From the NCBI GenBank assembly GCA_045535585.1, contig JAZSLY010000162.1, positions 1-15,156 of the forward strand: a stretch of DNA of 15,156 nt, in the 5' to 3' direction. Shown piece after piece: positions 6,587-12,956 of the stretch. The notes under the pieces were generated by a model. It was given only the letters and a program-made list of their open reading frames with translations, had not been told where the DNA came from and ran no database searches. A program made the position numbers and the translations under genes. Numbering within the stretch: the first letter of the stretch is position 1; every line of letters starts with the position of its first letter. The stretch is from RGIG6353 sp045535585. Lineage in GTDB: Bacteria; Bacillota; Clostridia; Oscillospirales; SIG627.

Positions 6587-6626
6587 TACAGACGCAAGCC
6601 GAGGTTTGCGTCTGTAAGGTTTTTTT
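6587..6626 (+). terminator. Intrinsic terminator between oxidoreductase copies 2 and 3
   Basis: An 11-bp stem (6587-6597 with 6606-6616, arm TACAGACGCAA) with an 8-base loop is followed by AGG and seven Ts (6620-6626). It begins 15 bases after the stop of copy 2 and ends 24 bases before the third gene. Confidence 0.85.
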
Positions 6627-6650
6627 AGTAAGAATTTAAGGAGAATTATT

Positions 6651-7718
6651 ATGGAAAAGCTTAGAGTAGGTCTTATCGGATGCGGCAATATGATGGCTGC
6701 ACACGTAAGAGCCTTTCAGGAGGTAGAAGGGGTTGAGGTTACCGCTTTCTGCGATTTGTATATCGAAAAGGCAGAAAAATATAAGAACGACCTTGCTCCC
6801 AATGCATATGTTACCCGTGACTACCACACAATGCTTGATTACGTTGACGCAGTTCTTGTTGCAACGCTCCACGAAAGTCACTACGATATTGGTATGTTCT
6901 TTGCATACAACGGCAAGCACATACTTATGGAAAAGCCTCTTTGTAACACAGAAGAGGAGTGTATCACCCTTATAAAAATGTGCGAGGAAAAGGGCGTTAC
7001 TCTTATGTGCGCATACCCTCTGCCTTACAGACCTATCATTCAGGAATACGTAGACCTTATCCACAGCGGTGAATACGGTAACGTAATGCAGGTTTCGATG
7101 TGGACAGAGCAGCTTACCGGCGTAAATCATATTTATCCAGGTTCAAACGGTAACCTTGGCGGTGGACAGTTCTTCAGCCACGGCTGTCACTACGTAGATA
7201 TGATGCTCAGAATTCTCGGTGATCCCGTTGAAGGAAGCCATTTTGGTACAAACGTAGGAACTCCCTGGATGCTCAGAGAGGGTACGAGCACCGCTATTTT
7301 CAAGTTTAAGAATGGCACTCTCGGCTACCACGGCGCTACTTGGGGCGCAAGAGGAACTCACCTCGGCTGGCGTATGCAGGCGCTTACCGATAAGGGTATG
7401 CTTGAGCTTACAAGAAAAGACGGCAAGAACACTATCAAGTTCTATTCAGGTGAGAAAATTCACGTTCCCGATACCGCTGAAACAAGAAGCTTCAAAATCA
7501 TTAAGCAGGTTGAGAACACTGGTAAGGAAACGCAGTATGAAATCAACCATTTCATTGATTGTGTAAGAACCGGCAATCGTCCTATGACCGACGGTTATAG
7601 CTGTTTGCAGAGCCTTCGTATCATCTGGAGAATGTACGACTCGGAAAATCACGGCACAGTTGCAGACCTTACGGGTCTCGGACTTGATGATTACTACAAC
7701 GAAGTAAAGGGCAAGTAA
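6651..7718 (+). CDS. Gfo/Idh/MocA family oxidoreductase, divergent third paralogue
   Basis: The 355-residue protein shares the architecture of the two upstream genes but only about half its residues by eye. The Rossmann motif is GLIGCGNMM, the family motif LMEKPLCN and the C-terminal motif GGGQFFSHGCHYVD, so the Ser-for-Asp substitution and the HGCH motif are kept in all three. Shared blocks such as SMWTEQLTG, GTPWMLREGTS and GATWGARGT show that the three form one subfamily. It lacks the longer loop found at 165-178 in the other two. The start has AAGGAG seven bases upstream. A strong terminator follows, closing the cluster. It probably acts on a related substrate or a consecutive intermediate; neither is known. 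Confidence 0.92.
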   Translation: MEKLRVGLIGCGNMMAAHVRAFQEVEGVEVTAFCDLYIEKAEKYKNDLAPNAYVTRDYHTMLDYVDAVLVATLHESHYDIGMFFAYNGKHILMEKPLCNTEEECITLIKMCEEKGVTLMCAYPLPYRPIIQEYVDLIHSGEYGNVMQVSMWTEQLTGVNHIYPGSNGNLGGGQFFSHGCHYVDMMLRILGDPVEGSHFGTNVGTPWMLREGTSTAIFKFKNGTLGYHGATWGARGTHLGWRMQALTDKGMLELTRKDGKNTIKFYSGEKIHVPDTAETRSFKIIKQVENTGKETQYEINHFIDCVRTGNRPMTDGYSCLQSLRIIWRMYDSENHGTVADLTGLGLDDYYNEVKGK

Positions 7719-7731
7719 TTTATTGAAAAAA

Positions 7732-7772
7732 GGCTGTAAAAAACTCTGTTGAGTTTTTTACAGCCCTTTTTT
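7732..7772 (+). terminator. Strong intrinsic terminator at end of oxidoreductase cluster
   Basis: A perfect 15-bp stem (7732-7746 with 7751-7765, beginning GGCTGT) with loop TGTT is followed by C and six Ts (7767-7772). The A-run before the stem (7726-7731) provides a U-tract on the minus strand, so it can also stop transcription arriving from the gpmI side. Confidence 0.92.
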
Positions 7773-7897
7773 ATTACATAGGAAATTGCATCGCAATTGC
7801 TTGTAACAAATAAAGTCTACCTATAAAATTTGTGAGCGTCAGCGAACTATATAATTAGTTGCCGAAGGCGACTTTTTTATTTACTAGGAATTTGCAT
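7766..7897 (+). repeat. Short direct repeats following terminator hairpins
   Basis: Two 26-base copies, 7766-7791 and 7872-7897, match at 22 positions (blocks CTTTTTTATT, TAGGAA and TTGCAT). Each starts at the T-run of a hairpin: the first at the oxidoreductase terminator, the second at the hairpin 7857-7873. A weaker third resemblance lies at 7924-7942, ending in ATGCAT. The origin is unknown; they may be parts of an intergenic repeat family. Confidence 0.6.
7857..7878 (+). terminator. Hairpin with T-tract in intergenic region
   Basis: AGTTGCC (7857-7863), loop GAA, GGCGACT (7867-7873), with one G-T wobble, is followed by a run of six Ts. It looks like an intrinsic terminator but has no gene directly upstream on this strand. 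It shares bases 7857-7860 with an alternative stem, AACTA (7845-7849) pairing with TAGTT (7856-7860), so the two hairpins are mutually exclusive. Confidence 0.6.
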
Positions 7898-7902
7898 TAA
7901 AA

Positions 7903-7960
7903 CACACCTCGCCGTTTTTCTTTCTTTAGGTAAAAAATGCATTACGATAGGCGAGATGTG
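7903..7960. repeat. Inverted repeat enclosing 36 bases downstream of FTR-like gene
   Basis: CACACCTCGCC (7903-7913) pairs with GGCGAGATGTG (7950-7960). On the minus strand the one mismatch becomes a G-U pair, giving an 11-bp RNA stem followed by TTTT. That strand bias suggests it works in the gpmI-FTR transcript, perhaps as a 3' terminator or stabiliser. The 36-base A/T-rich loop is long for an intrinsic terminator. Confidence 0.5.
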
Positions 7961-7982
7961 CCAGCGGCTGCTAGCCACTTTT

Positions 7983-8183
7983 TTACTGCTTTGATTTGTA
8001 GAACAACATACAATGGCAATATCCTTCAAAATCGGGGTCTGCTATCTGCTGCCTGAATTCCTCACACATACATTTGAATTCGGGTGATTTGGGTATACGG
8101 CAGGGACAATAACCGTCCTTTGCGATAAGACCTTCCCTGATTTTCTTAACTATTTCTTTGTCTTCATTAAGCCTGATTGCCAT
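7983..8183 (-). CDS. Ferredoxin:thioredoxin reductase catalytic-subunit-like protein
   Basis: The 66-residue protein has three Cys pairs: C26-P-C28, C38-M-C40 and C56-H-C58. CPC, CxC and CHC in this order are the hallmark of the FTR catalytic beta chain, where four Cys bind a [4Fe-4S] cluster and two (one from CPC, one from CHC) form the redox-active disulfide that reduces thioredoxin using ferredoxin electrons. The protein is shorter than plant or cyanobacterial FTR. Its spacings (9 residues between the first two motifs, 15 between the last two) differ from the plant pattern (16 and 8), although the total is the same. The start has AAGGAG, and it lies 9 bases after gpmI, so both are translated from one mRNA. 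The partner thioredoxin is not in the window. The assignment is to the superfamily; the in vivo partner is unknown. Confidence 0.82.
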   Translation of the reverse strand: MAIRLNEDKEIVKKIREGLIAKDGYCPCRIPKSPEFKCMCEEFRQQIADPDFEGYCHCMLFYKSKQ

Positions 8184-8192
8184 AATGTCTCC

Positions 8193-9833
8193 TTATTTTA
8201 CCTTTATCATAGAGCTATCCCACTTTTCAGGAGCTTCGTAGCCAAGAAGATTTACAACCGTTGCCGCAATATTGGAAAGACCGTATTCACCGGGTATAAC
8301 GTCGTATTTGTCGGCTGTGTTCTTGTCGTAGAAAATGAAGGGAACGGGATTCAGGGTGTGACTCGTCTTTGCCTTGGGAAGACCGGTTTCCTTATCGATT
8401 GCAAAGCCGCCCGTCTTCTTGTCCTTTTCAAGACACTCGTCGGCGTTTCCGTGGTCGGCGGTAAAGAGAACGATGCCTCCGATCTTGTCAGCAGCCTTCA
8501 GAATTCTTCCGATGCAAATGTCAAGCGCCTCCATTGAAATAATGGTTGCTTCAAGACTGCCCGTGTGTCCAACCATATCTCCGTTGGGGAAGTTTACTCT
8601 CAGGAAATCGTACTTTCCGCTTTCCATAGCCTCAATAAGAGTGTCGGTAATCTCGGCACACTTCATCCAGGGTCTCTGCTCAAATGGAACTACGTCCGAG
8701 GGAATTTCAATATAGGTCTCGGTCTCCTCGTCATACTTGCCCGACTTGTTTCCGTTCCAGAAATAAGTTACGTGACCGTATTTCTGTGTTTCGGAAAGAG
8801 CAAGCTGAGTTATCCTTTCGCCTGCAAGGTACTCACCCAGAGTATCGGTGATTTCGGGAGGTGACACAAGATATCTTGTGGGAATATGAAGGTCGCCGTC
8901 GTATTCAAGCATACCTGCGTAAACTGTCTTGGGGAAACGAACTCTGTCAAACTTGTCAAAGCTCTCCTCCTCAAACGCCTTTGAGATCTCTATTGAACGG
9001 TCACCTCTGAAATTGAAGAATACTACGCTGTCGCCGTCGTTAATTGTACCGATGGGCGTGCCGTTCTTGGCAATTACAAAGCCGGGTAGATCCTGGTCAA
9101 CGTAGCCGTTTTCTGCTCTGTATGTCTCGATTGCAACCTTTGCGCTTTCAAACTGTCTGCCTTCGCCAAGCACGTGGATATCCCATCCGCGCTTAACCAT
9201 ATCCCAGTTAGCCTCGTATCTGTCCATAGTGATATTCATTCTTCCGCCGCCCGATGCAATAGCCGCATCGAACGCGCCGTCGTTAAGCTCAGCGAGGAAC
9301 TCCTCGAAGGGACAAACGTATTCAAGGGCAGAGGTTTCGCCAACGTCGCGTCCGTCAAGAAGAATGTGAATTCTGACCTTCGCAATCTCGTCCTCCTTCG
9401 CTCTCTTTATAAGGGCTTTAAGATGGTCGATGTGTGAGTGCACGTTACCGTCGGAGAAAAGACCTATAAAATGAAGCGTGGAGCCGTTGTCCTTGCAGTT
9501 TGATACAAGAGTCTGCCAGGTGTCTGATGAGAATATTTTACCCGATTCGATAGAGGAGGAAACAAGCTTTGCACCCTGAGCATAAACCTGACCTGCGCCT
9601 ATTGCGTTGTGACCTACCTCGGAGTTACCCATATCGTCATCGGAGGGAAGACCAACGGCAGTACCGTGTGCTTTAAGGGAAAGGGTAGGGTACTTTTCCA
9701 TCAGCATATCAAGGTTAGGCGTGCGCGCCAGATAAACTGCGTTACCGTCGTTCTTCTTGCCCAGACCCACTCCGTCCATTACGATAAGAGTAAGGGGGGC
9801 GTTAACTATTTTTGAATTAAGCTTTTTCAACAT
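8193..9833 (-). CDS. gpmI: 2,3-bisphosphoglycerate-independent phosphoglycerate mutase
   Basis: This 546-residue glycolytic enzyme interconverts 3- and 2-phosphoglycerate in the cytosol using two metal ions (usually Mn2+) and a phosphoserine intermediate. Visible sites are D20 in LIVMDGVG, the nucleophile S71 in DDMGNSEVGHNAIGAG, GRDVGETSA and FNFRGDRS in the phosphate-transfer domain, NFPNGDMVGHTG, and the metal-binding D460-H461 in TADHGNADE with H492 in KTSHT. It is somewhat longer than the usual bacterial length (about 510), with an extra segment around the EKDKKTGGFAIDKETGLP loop before the last metal-binding histidine. The start at 9833 has AAGGAG upstream. It is the first gene of an operon with the FTR-like gene and is divergent from the ABC operon. 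A modest promoter is at 9874-9902. Confidence 0.96.
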   Translation of the reverse strand: MLKKLNSKIVNAPLTLIVMDGVGLGKKNDGNAVYLARTPNLDMLMEKYPTLSLKAHGTAVGLPSDDDMGNSEVGHNAIGAGQVYAQGAKLVSSSIESGKIFSSDTWQTLVSNCKDNGSTLHFIGLFSDGNVHSHIDHLKALIKRAKEDEIAKVRIHILLDGRDVGETSALEYVCPFEEFLAELNDGAFDAAIASGGGRMNITMDRYEANWDMVKRGWDIHVLGEGRQFESAKVAIETYRAENGYVDQDLPGFVIAKNGTPIGTINDGDSVVFFNFRGDRSIEISKAFEEESFDKFDRVRFPKTVYAGMLEYDGDLHIPTRYLVSPPEITDTLGEYLAGERITQLALSETQKYGHVTYFWNGNKSGKYDEETETYIEIPSDVVPFEQRPWMKCAEITDTLIEAMESGKYDFLRVNFPNGDMVGHTGSLEATIISMEALDICIGRILKAADKIGGIVLFTADHGNADECLEKDKKTGGFAIDKETGLPKAKTSHTLNPVPFIFYDKNTADKYDVIPGEYGLSNIAATVVNLLGYEAPEKWDSSMIKVK

Positions 9834-9873
9834 TATAACTCTCCTTTTTATAACTTATACATATCTGTCACAT

Positions 9874-9902
9874 AGTTTACCACAAACGCAGAAAAAAAAC
9901 AA
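9874..9902 (-). promoter_or_regulatory. Probable promoter of gpmI
   Basis: On the minus strand TTGTTT (9902-9897), a 17-base spacer and TAAACT (9879-9874) form a weak sigma-A-like pair. TGG in front of the -10 gives an extended -10 element. It lies about 40 bases upstream of the start codon. Alternative -10-like sequence (TATAAG) lies closer to the gene, so the choice is uncertain. Confidence 0.45.
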
Positions 9903-9911
9903 GGACGAATT

Positions 9912-9936
9912 ACCAAAAAAAGCATATTTTTTTGGT
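9912..9936. repeat. Inverted repeat between the gpmI and ABC-operon promoters
   Basis: ACCAAAAAAA (9912-9921) and TTTTTTTGGT (9927-9936) form a perfect 10-bp inverted repeat with loop GCATA. It sits between the two divergent promoters. It may be an operator, or simply A/T-rich promoter-upstream DNA with chance symmetry. Confidence 0.4.
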
Positions 9937-9944
9937 GAAATTAC

Positions 9945-9972
9945 TTGATTTTTTCGGCTCTTGTGATATAAT
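9945..9972 (+). promoter_or_regulatory. Promoter of the ABC-DUF1854-ABC operon
   Basis: TTGATT (9945-9950), a 16-base spacer and TATAAT (9967-9972), with TGA in front of the -10 (extended -10), make a good sigma-A promoter. The predicted leader is about 60 bases and ends in AGGAGG (10028-10033), six bases before the start codon. Confidence 0.75.
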
Positions 9973-10039
9973 ATTTTAAAAGAAAAGTTTTGAGTTAAAT
10001 GTTTTTGACCTTTGTGCCTCGTTAAATAGGAGGAGTATT

Positions 10040-12421
10040 ATGAAGGAATTTAATAAACATCCGTCAGAGCCGATGATGAAATTACCGCCTCACGTTTCAA
10101 AGAAATTTGAGGAAAAGGGCGTTTTGTCATCGGCTGTTCGTTTGTTCTTCAAGGCGGATATGGGCGTGGAGCTTGAATTCTGCGACACCTGGGTCGTGCT
10201 TACCGACACCGAGCTTGCGGTGCTTGAGCTTCTGGGCGGAGTATTCCCGAGAAAGACACACAACATATTCGACACAAAAAAGACCTGCGTGGATTTCGTG
10301 GAGCGCGATTTCAGGGTCTACGCTCTCGATGAGTATGAAGCCTTCAGGGTAGAGGAGCTTTTGTCGGGCGGACGGGTTGTTGCCAGAGAGCGTGAAACCT
10401 CCCTCGACAAGCTTGTGTTCAACTTTTCCAATTCCACTAAGGATGGCGCCTATACTATGTGCCGTGCCATTGGCGACGACAGCGTGAAGCAGGAGGACTT
10501 TTCTCCGAAGCGCGACAGGGGAGAGCGTCACGGTGAAGGGCGTCCTCAGGGTCATAGAGGACCGGGAGGTCCCGGAGGCTTCGGCGGTCCCGGAGGACAC
10601 GGCAGGGCGATGGGTCCCACGACAAAGCTTGAGCGTGGAGAATCAAAAAGGCTTATTACAAAGATGCTTCCCTTCTTCACAAAGTACCGTGTTTATATCG
10701 TAATTTTGCTCGCTATGGTGGTTTTGTCCTCACTTCTCGGTCTGCTTGCTCCTTTTATGAGTGGCTCGTTTTTCATTGACAAGGTGCTCAAGGACGAGAA
10801 TAACCGCTTCTACGCCCAGATTGGCGCGGCAATCGCCATAATCGCAGGCACCAAGCTTTTGTCAACAGTTTTTATGATGATTCATTCCATCATAACCGCA
10901 AAAATATCAGCCCGCGTTGTCTACGACCTGAAGAAGACCTTATTCAGCTCTATACAGAAGCACTCGCTTTCTTTCTTCTCCTCTCGCCAGACGGGCGGTC
11001 TTATGACTCAGATAAATCAGGATTCCCAGTCACTCTACTGGTTCTTCGTTGACGGAATACCTTATTTCCTCACCAACGCCCTCCAGTTCATCGTTATCAT
11101 TGGGCTTTTATTTACCCTCAATTTCAGGGTGTCCCTGATTGCCGTTATACCAATTCCCATTTATCTCGTGGTTAGACGCTTTTTATACAGACTTACACGG
11201 AAGATACACGCAAAGAACTATTCCAAGTCAAGATCCTTTAACGCCTACGTTTCCGACGTGCTTTCGGGCAATCGGGTTGTAAAGGCGTTTTCACACGAAG
11301 ACCTTGAGCAAAAGAAGTTCGACTACCGCAGTCACGCCTATGCCGACGCCACCTACGATGGCGTCATAAAGACTAATTTGCGAATATACCCCTCCACTCT
11401 CATCTACGAAATAGGAACCTACGTTGCCTGGGCGCTTGGCGGATATATGGTTGCCCGTTCTACTCTTGACGGCTCCTACGCCTTTACCTACGGTACGCTG
11501 GTAACCTACATATCTATGCTGGGCATGGCACACGCACCGCTGAATTTCTTCAACAATTTTTCCAATCAGTTCTCCGAATGTCTCAATGCAATGCATCGCC
11601 TTTTTGAAATAATGGATGCAGAGCCCGAAATCAAGGAGGACGAAAGCCCCGTGGCGCTCGATAGCGTAGAGGGCGACGTGGAATTCAGGAACGTTTCCTT
11701 TGAATACCTTAAAAACCGCCGTGTCATAAACGACGTCAGCTTCAAGGTGAACCGTGGCGAGACCATAGGCATCGTGGGGCACACGGGTGCAGGTAAATCT
11801 ACAATAGTTAACCTTATTATGCGCCTTTACGACGTTACCGAGGGCGAGATACTCATCGACGGCGTCAACGTCAAAAAGCTTCCCTTGAGCTTTATACGTG
11901 ACAACCTTGCAATAGTGTCTCAGGAGACCTATATGTTCCGCGGTTCTATTGCAGACAATATCCGCTACGCCAAGCCCGACGCCACCGACGAAGAGGTGAT
12001 AAGGGCGTCGAAGATGGCTGGCGCGCACGACTTTATCATTAAGTATCCCGACGGCTATAATACGCAGATAGGCTTTGGAAACAAGGGTCTGTCGGGTGGA
12101 GAATTGCAGAGGGTGTCCATAGCCCGTGCAATATTGAAGGACCCTAAAATATTGATTCTCGATGAGGCAACCGCCGCAATGGATACCGCCACTGAGCAGA
12201 GAATTCAAAAGGCAATTACCGAAATAACCAGAGGCAAGACTACTATTATCATCGCTCACCGACTGTCTACGCTCAGGGATGCGGACAAGCTCATAGTAAT
12301 CGAAGATGGAAAGATGACCGAAACGGGCACTCACAAGGAGCTTCTTGCCGCCAAGGGTGATTATTACAAGCTTTATAAAATGCAGCTTGACGCCCTTCGC
12401 GTAATCGGTGTTGAAGAGTAA
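10040..12421 (+). CDS. ABC exporter half-transporter with N-terminal PH-like extension and Gly/Pro-rich linker
   Basis: The 793-residue protein is a type IV (exporter-fold) ABC half. Residues about 1-155 are a soluble extension absent from ordinary exporters, with beta-rich character (WVVLTDTELAVLELL; EYEAFRVEELL) and a weak similarity to the extension of the second transporter. Residues about 168-193 are Gly/Pro/His-rich (GPGGPGGFGGPGGHG), probably a flexible linker. The six-helix membrane domain spans about 208-520. The ATPase domain shows Walker A GHTGAGKST (580-588), the Q-loop in VSQETYMF, signature LSGGELQR (684-691), Walker B ILILDEA with D708 and E709, and H740 in IAHRLS. The loop before the signature is IGFGNKG rather than the usual VGERG. 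It belongs to the ABC pairs that accompany DUF1854 proteins, some annotated as cyanophycin-associated; no cyanophycin gene is seen here and the substrate is unknown. Confidence 0.92.
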   Translation: MKEFNKHPSEPMMKLPPHVSKKFEEKGVLSSAVRLFFKADMGVELEFCDTWVVLTDTELAVLELLGGVFPRKTHNIFDTKKTCVDFVERDFRVYALDEYEAFRVEELLSGGRVVARERETSLDKLVFNFSNSTKDGAYTMCRAIGDDSVKQEDFSPKRDRGERHGEGRPQGHRGPGGPGGFGGPGGHGRAMGPTTKLERGESKRLITKMLPFFTKYRVYIVILLAMVVLSSLLGLLAPFMSGSFFIDKVLKDENNRFYAQIGAAIAIIAGTKLLSTVFMMIHSIITAKISARVVYDLKKTLFSSIQKHSLSFFSSRQTGGLMTQINQDSQSLYWFFVDGIPYFLTNALQFIVIIGLLFTLNFRVSLIAVIPIPIYLVVRRFLYRLTRKIHAKNYSKSRSFNAYVSDVLSGNRVVKAFSHEDLEQKKFDYRSHAYADATYDGVIKTNLRIYPSTLIYEIGTYVAWALGGYMVARSTLDGSYAFTYGTLVTYISMLGMAHAPLNFFNNFSNQFSECLNAMHRLFEIMDAEPEIKEDESPVALDSVEGDVEFRNVSFEYLKNRRVINDVSFKVNRGETIGIVGHTGAGKSTIVNLIMRLYDVTEGEILIDGVNVKKLPLSFIRDNLAIVSQETYMFRGSIADNIRYAKPDATDEEVIRASKMAGAHDFIIKYPDGYNTQIGFGNKGLSGGELQRVSIARAILKDPKILILDEATAAMDTATEQRIQKAITEITRGKTTIIIAHRLSTLRDADKLIVIEDGKMTETGTHKELLAAKGDYYKLYKMQLDALRVIGVEE

Positions 12422-12431
12422 AGGAGTTAGT

Positions 12432-12956
12432 ATGGATAATAATACCGTAAGTAAAATCAACAATAACGCAGCCCTCAAATACCTGACTCCCGACAACGTT
12501 GAATTTGACGCTACCCCAAACGGCTTCGTAATAGCTAAATTCAACGGGCAGGATAGCTATGAGAGAGTCTATTTAAGCAGAGTTTTCCCTCACGACCTTA
12601 CCGACGAGTATATTTCTGTGACCGACGGGGATATGATGGAGCTTGGTATTATCAAAAGTCTCTCGGACTTTGATAAAAAGACCGCCTCCGTCCTGCGAAG
12701 CGAGCTTGAAAGGAAGTATTTCAGCGCAAAAATCCTCAAGATTATCGCTATGGAGGAAAGGTTCGGCAATTCTACCTGGACTGTGGAAACTCCTCAGGGC
12801 ATCAGGGTAATGACTCTCAACGATACCTTCAAAAGCCTTATCAGGATTGGCGAGGACCGTGCAATCGTAATAGACGAGGACGCAAACAGATACGAAATTG
12901 AAAGCCTGTCGGCTCTCGACCGACGCAGCTTCAGAAAGATTGAGTTGTATTTATGA
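12432..12956 (+). CDS. DUF1854 domain protein associated with ABC transporter
   Basis: The 174-residue soluble protein matches the DUF1854 family in length, sequence character (YERVYLSRVFPHDLTDEYISVTDGDMMELGIIKSL; FKSLIRIGEDRAIVIDEDANRYEIESLSALDRRS) and in lying between two ABC exporter genes. Its function is unknown; it is presumed to be a cytoplasmic accessory or regulatory part of the transporter. The ATG at 12432 is preferred over an upstream in-frame ATG at 12408, which lies inside the preceding gene, because AAAGGAG (12420-12426) is correctly placed for 12432. It starts 10 bases after the first transporter's stop, and its stop overlaps the next start in an ATGA (12953-12956), so all three are translationally coupled. 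No signal peptide or membrane helix is visible. The C-terminal half (from TWTVETPQGIR) looks beta-rich. Confidence 0.88.
   Translation: MDNNTVSKINNNAALKYLTPDNVEFDATPNGFVIAKFNGQDSYERVYLSRVFPHDLTDEYISVTDGDMMELGIIKSLSDFDKKTASVLRSELERKYFSAKILKIIAMEERFGNSTWTVETPQGIRVMTLNDTFKSLIRIGEDRAIVIDEDANRYEIESLSALDRRSFRKIELYL

Larger units (their letters stand above)
7773..7982. other. Non-coding intergenic segment rich in hairpins
   Basis: This 210-base gap between two gene ends has no ORF I can support. Besides the direct repeats it holds AATTGC-ATC-GCAATT (7784-7798), AACTA-N6-TAGTT (7845-7860), the terminator-like hairpin at 7857-7878 and a long-range 11-bp pairing of 7903-7913 with 7950-7960 (one mismatch on the + strand, a G-U pair on the minus strand). 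Next to the FTR-like stop, 7958-7978 can form an imperfect hairpin on the minus strand. Some of these may end the gpmI transcript; I see no promoter or known RNA family. Confidence 0.55.

Noticed and set aside
7773..7982. CRISPR array or riboswitch in the repeat-containing intergenic region
   Set aside because: There are only two or three imperfect short repeats with unequal spacing and no following gene on the plus strand. No known riboswitch core was recognised.
12408..12431. Earlier in-frame ATG for the DUF1854 gene
   Set aside because: It lies inside the preceding gene and has no ribosome binding site, whereas the ATG at 12432 has AAAGGAG five bases upstream.
11291..12544. Long minus-strand ORF of 417 codons opposite the first ABC transporter
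   Set aside because: It is antisense to the ATPase domain with all its motifs, has no recognisable domain, and no convincing ribosome binding site or promoter. It is a shadow of the biased codon use of the real gene.
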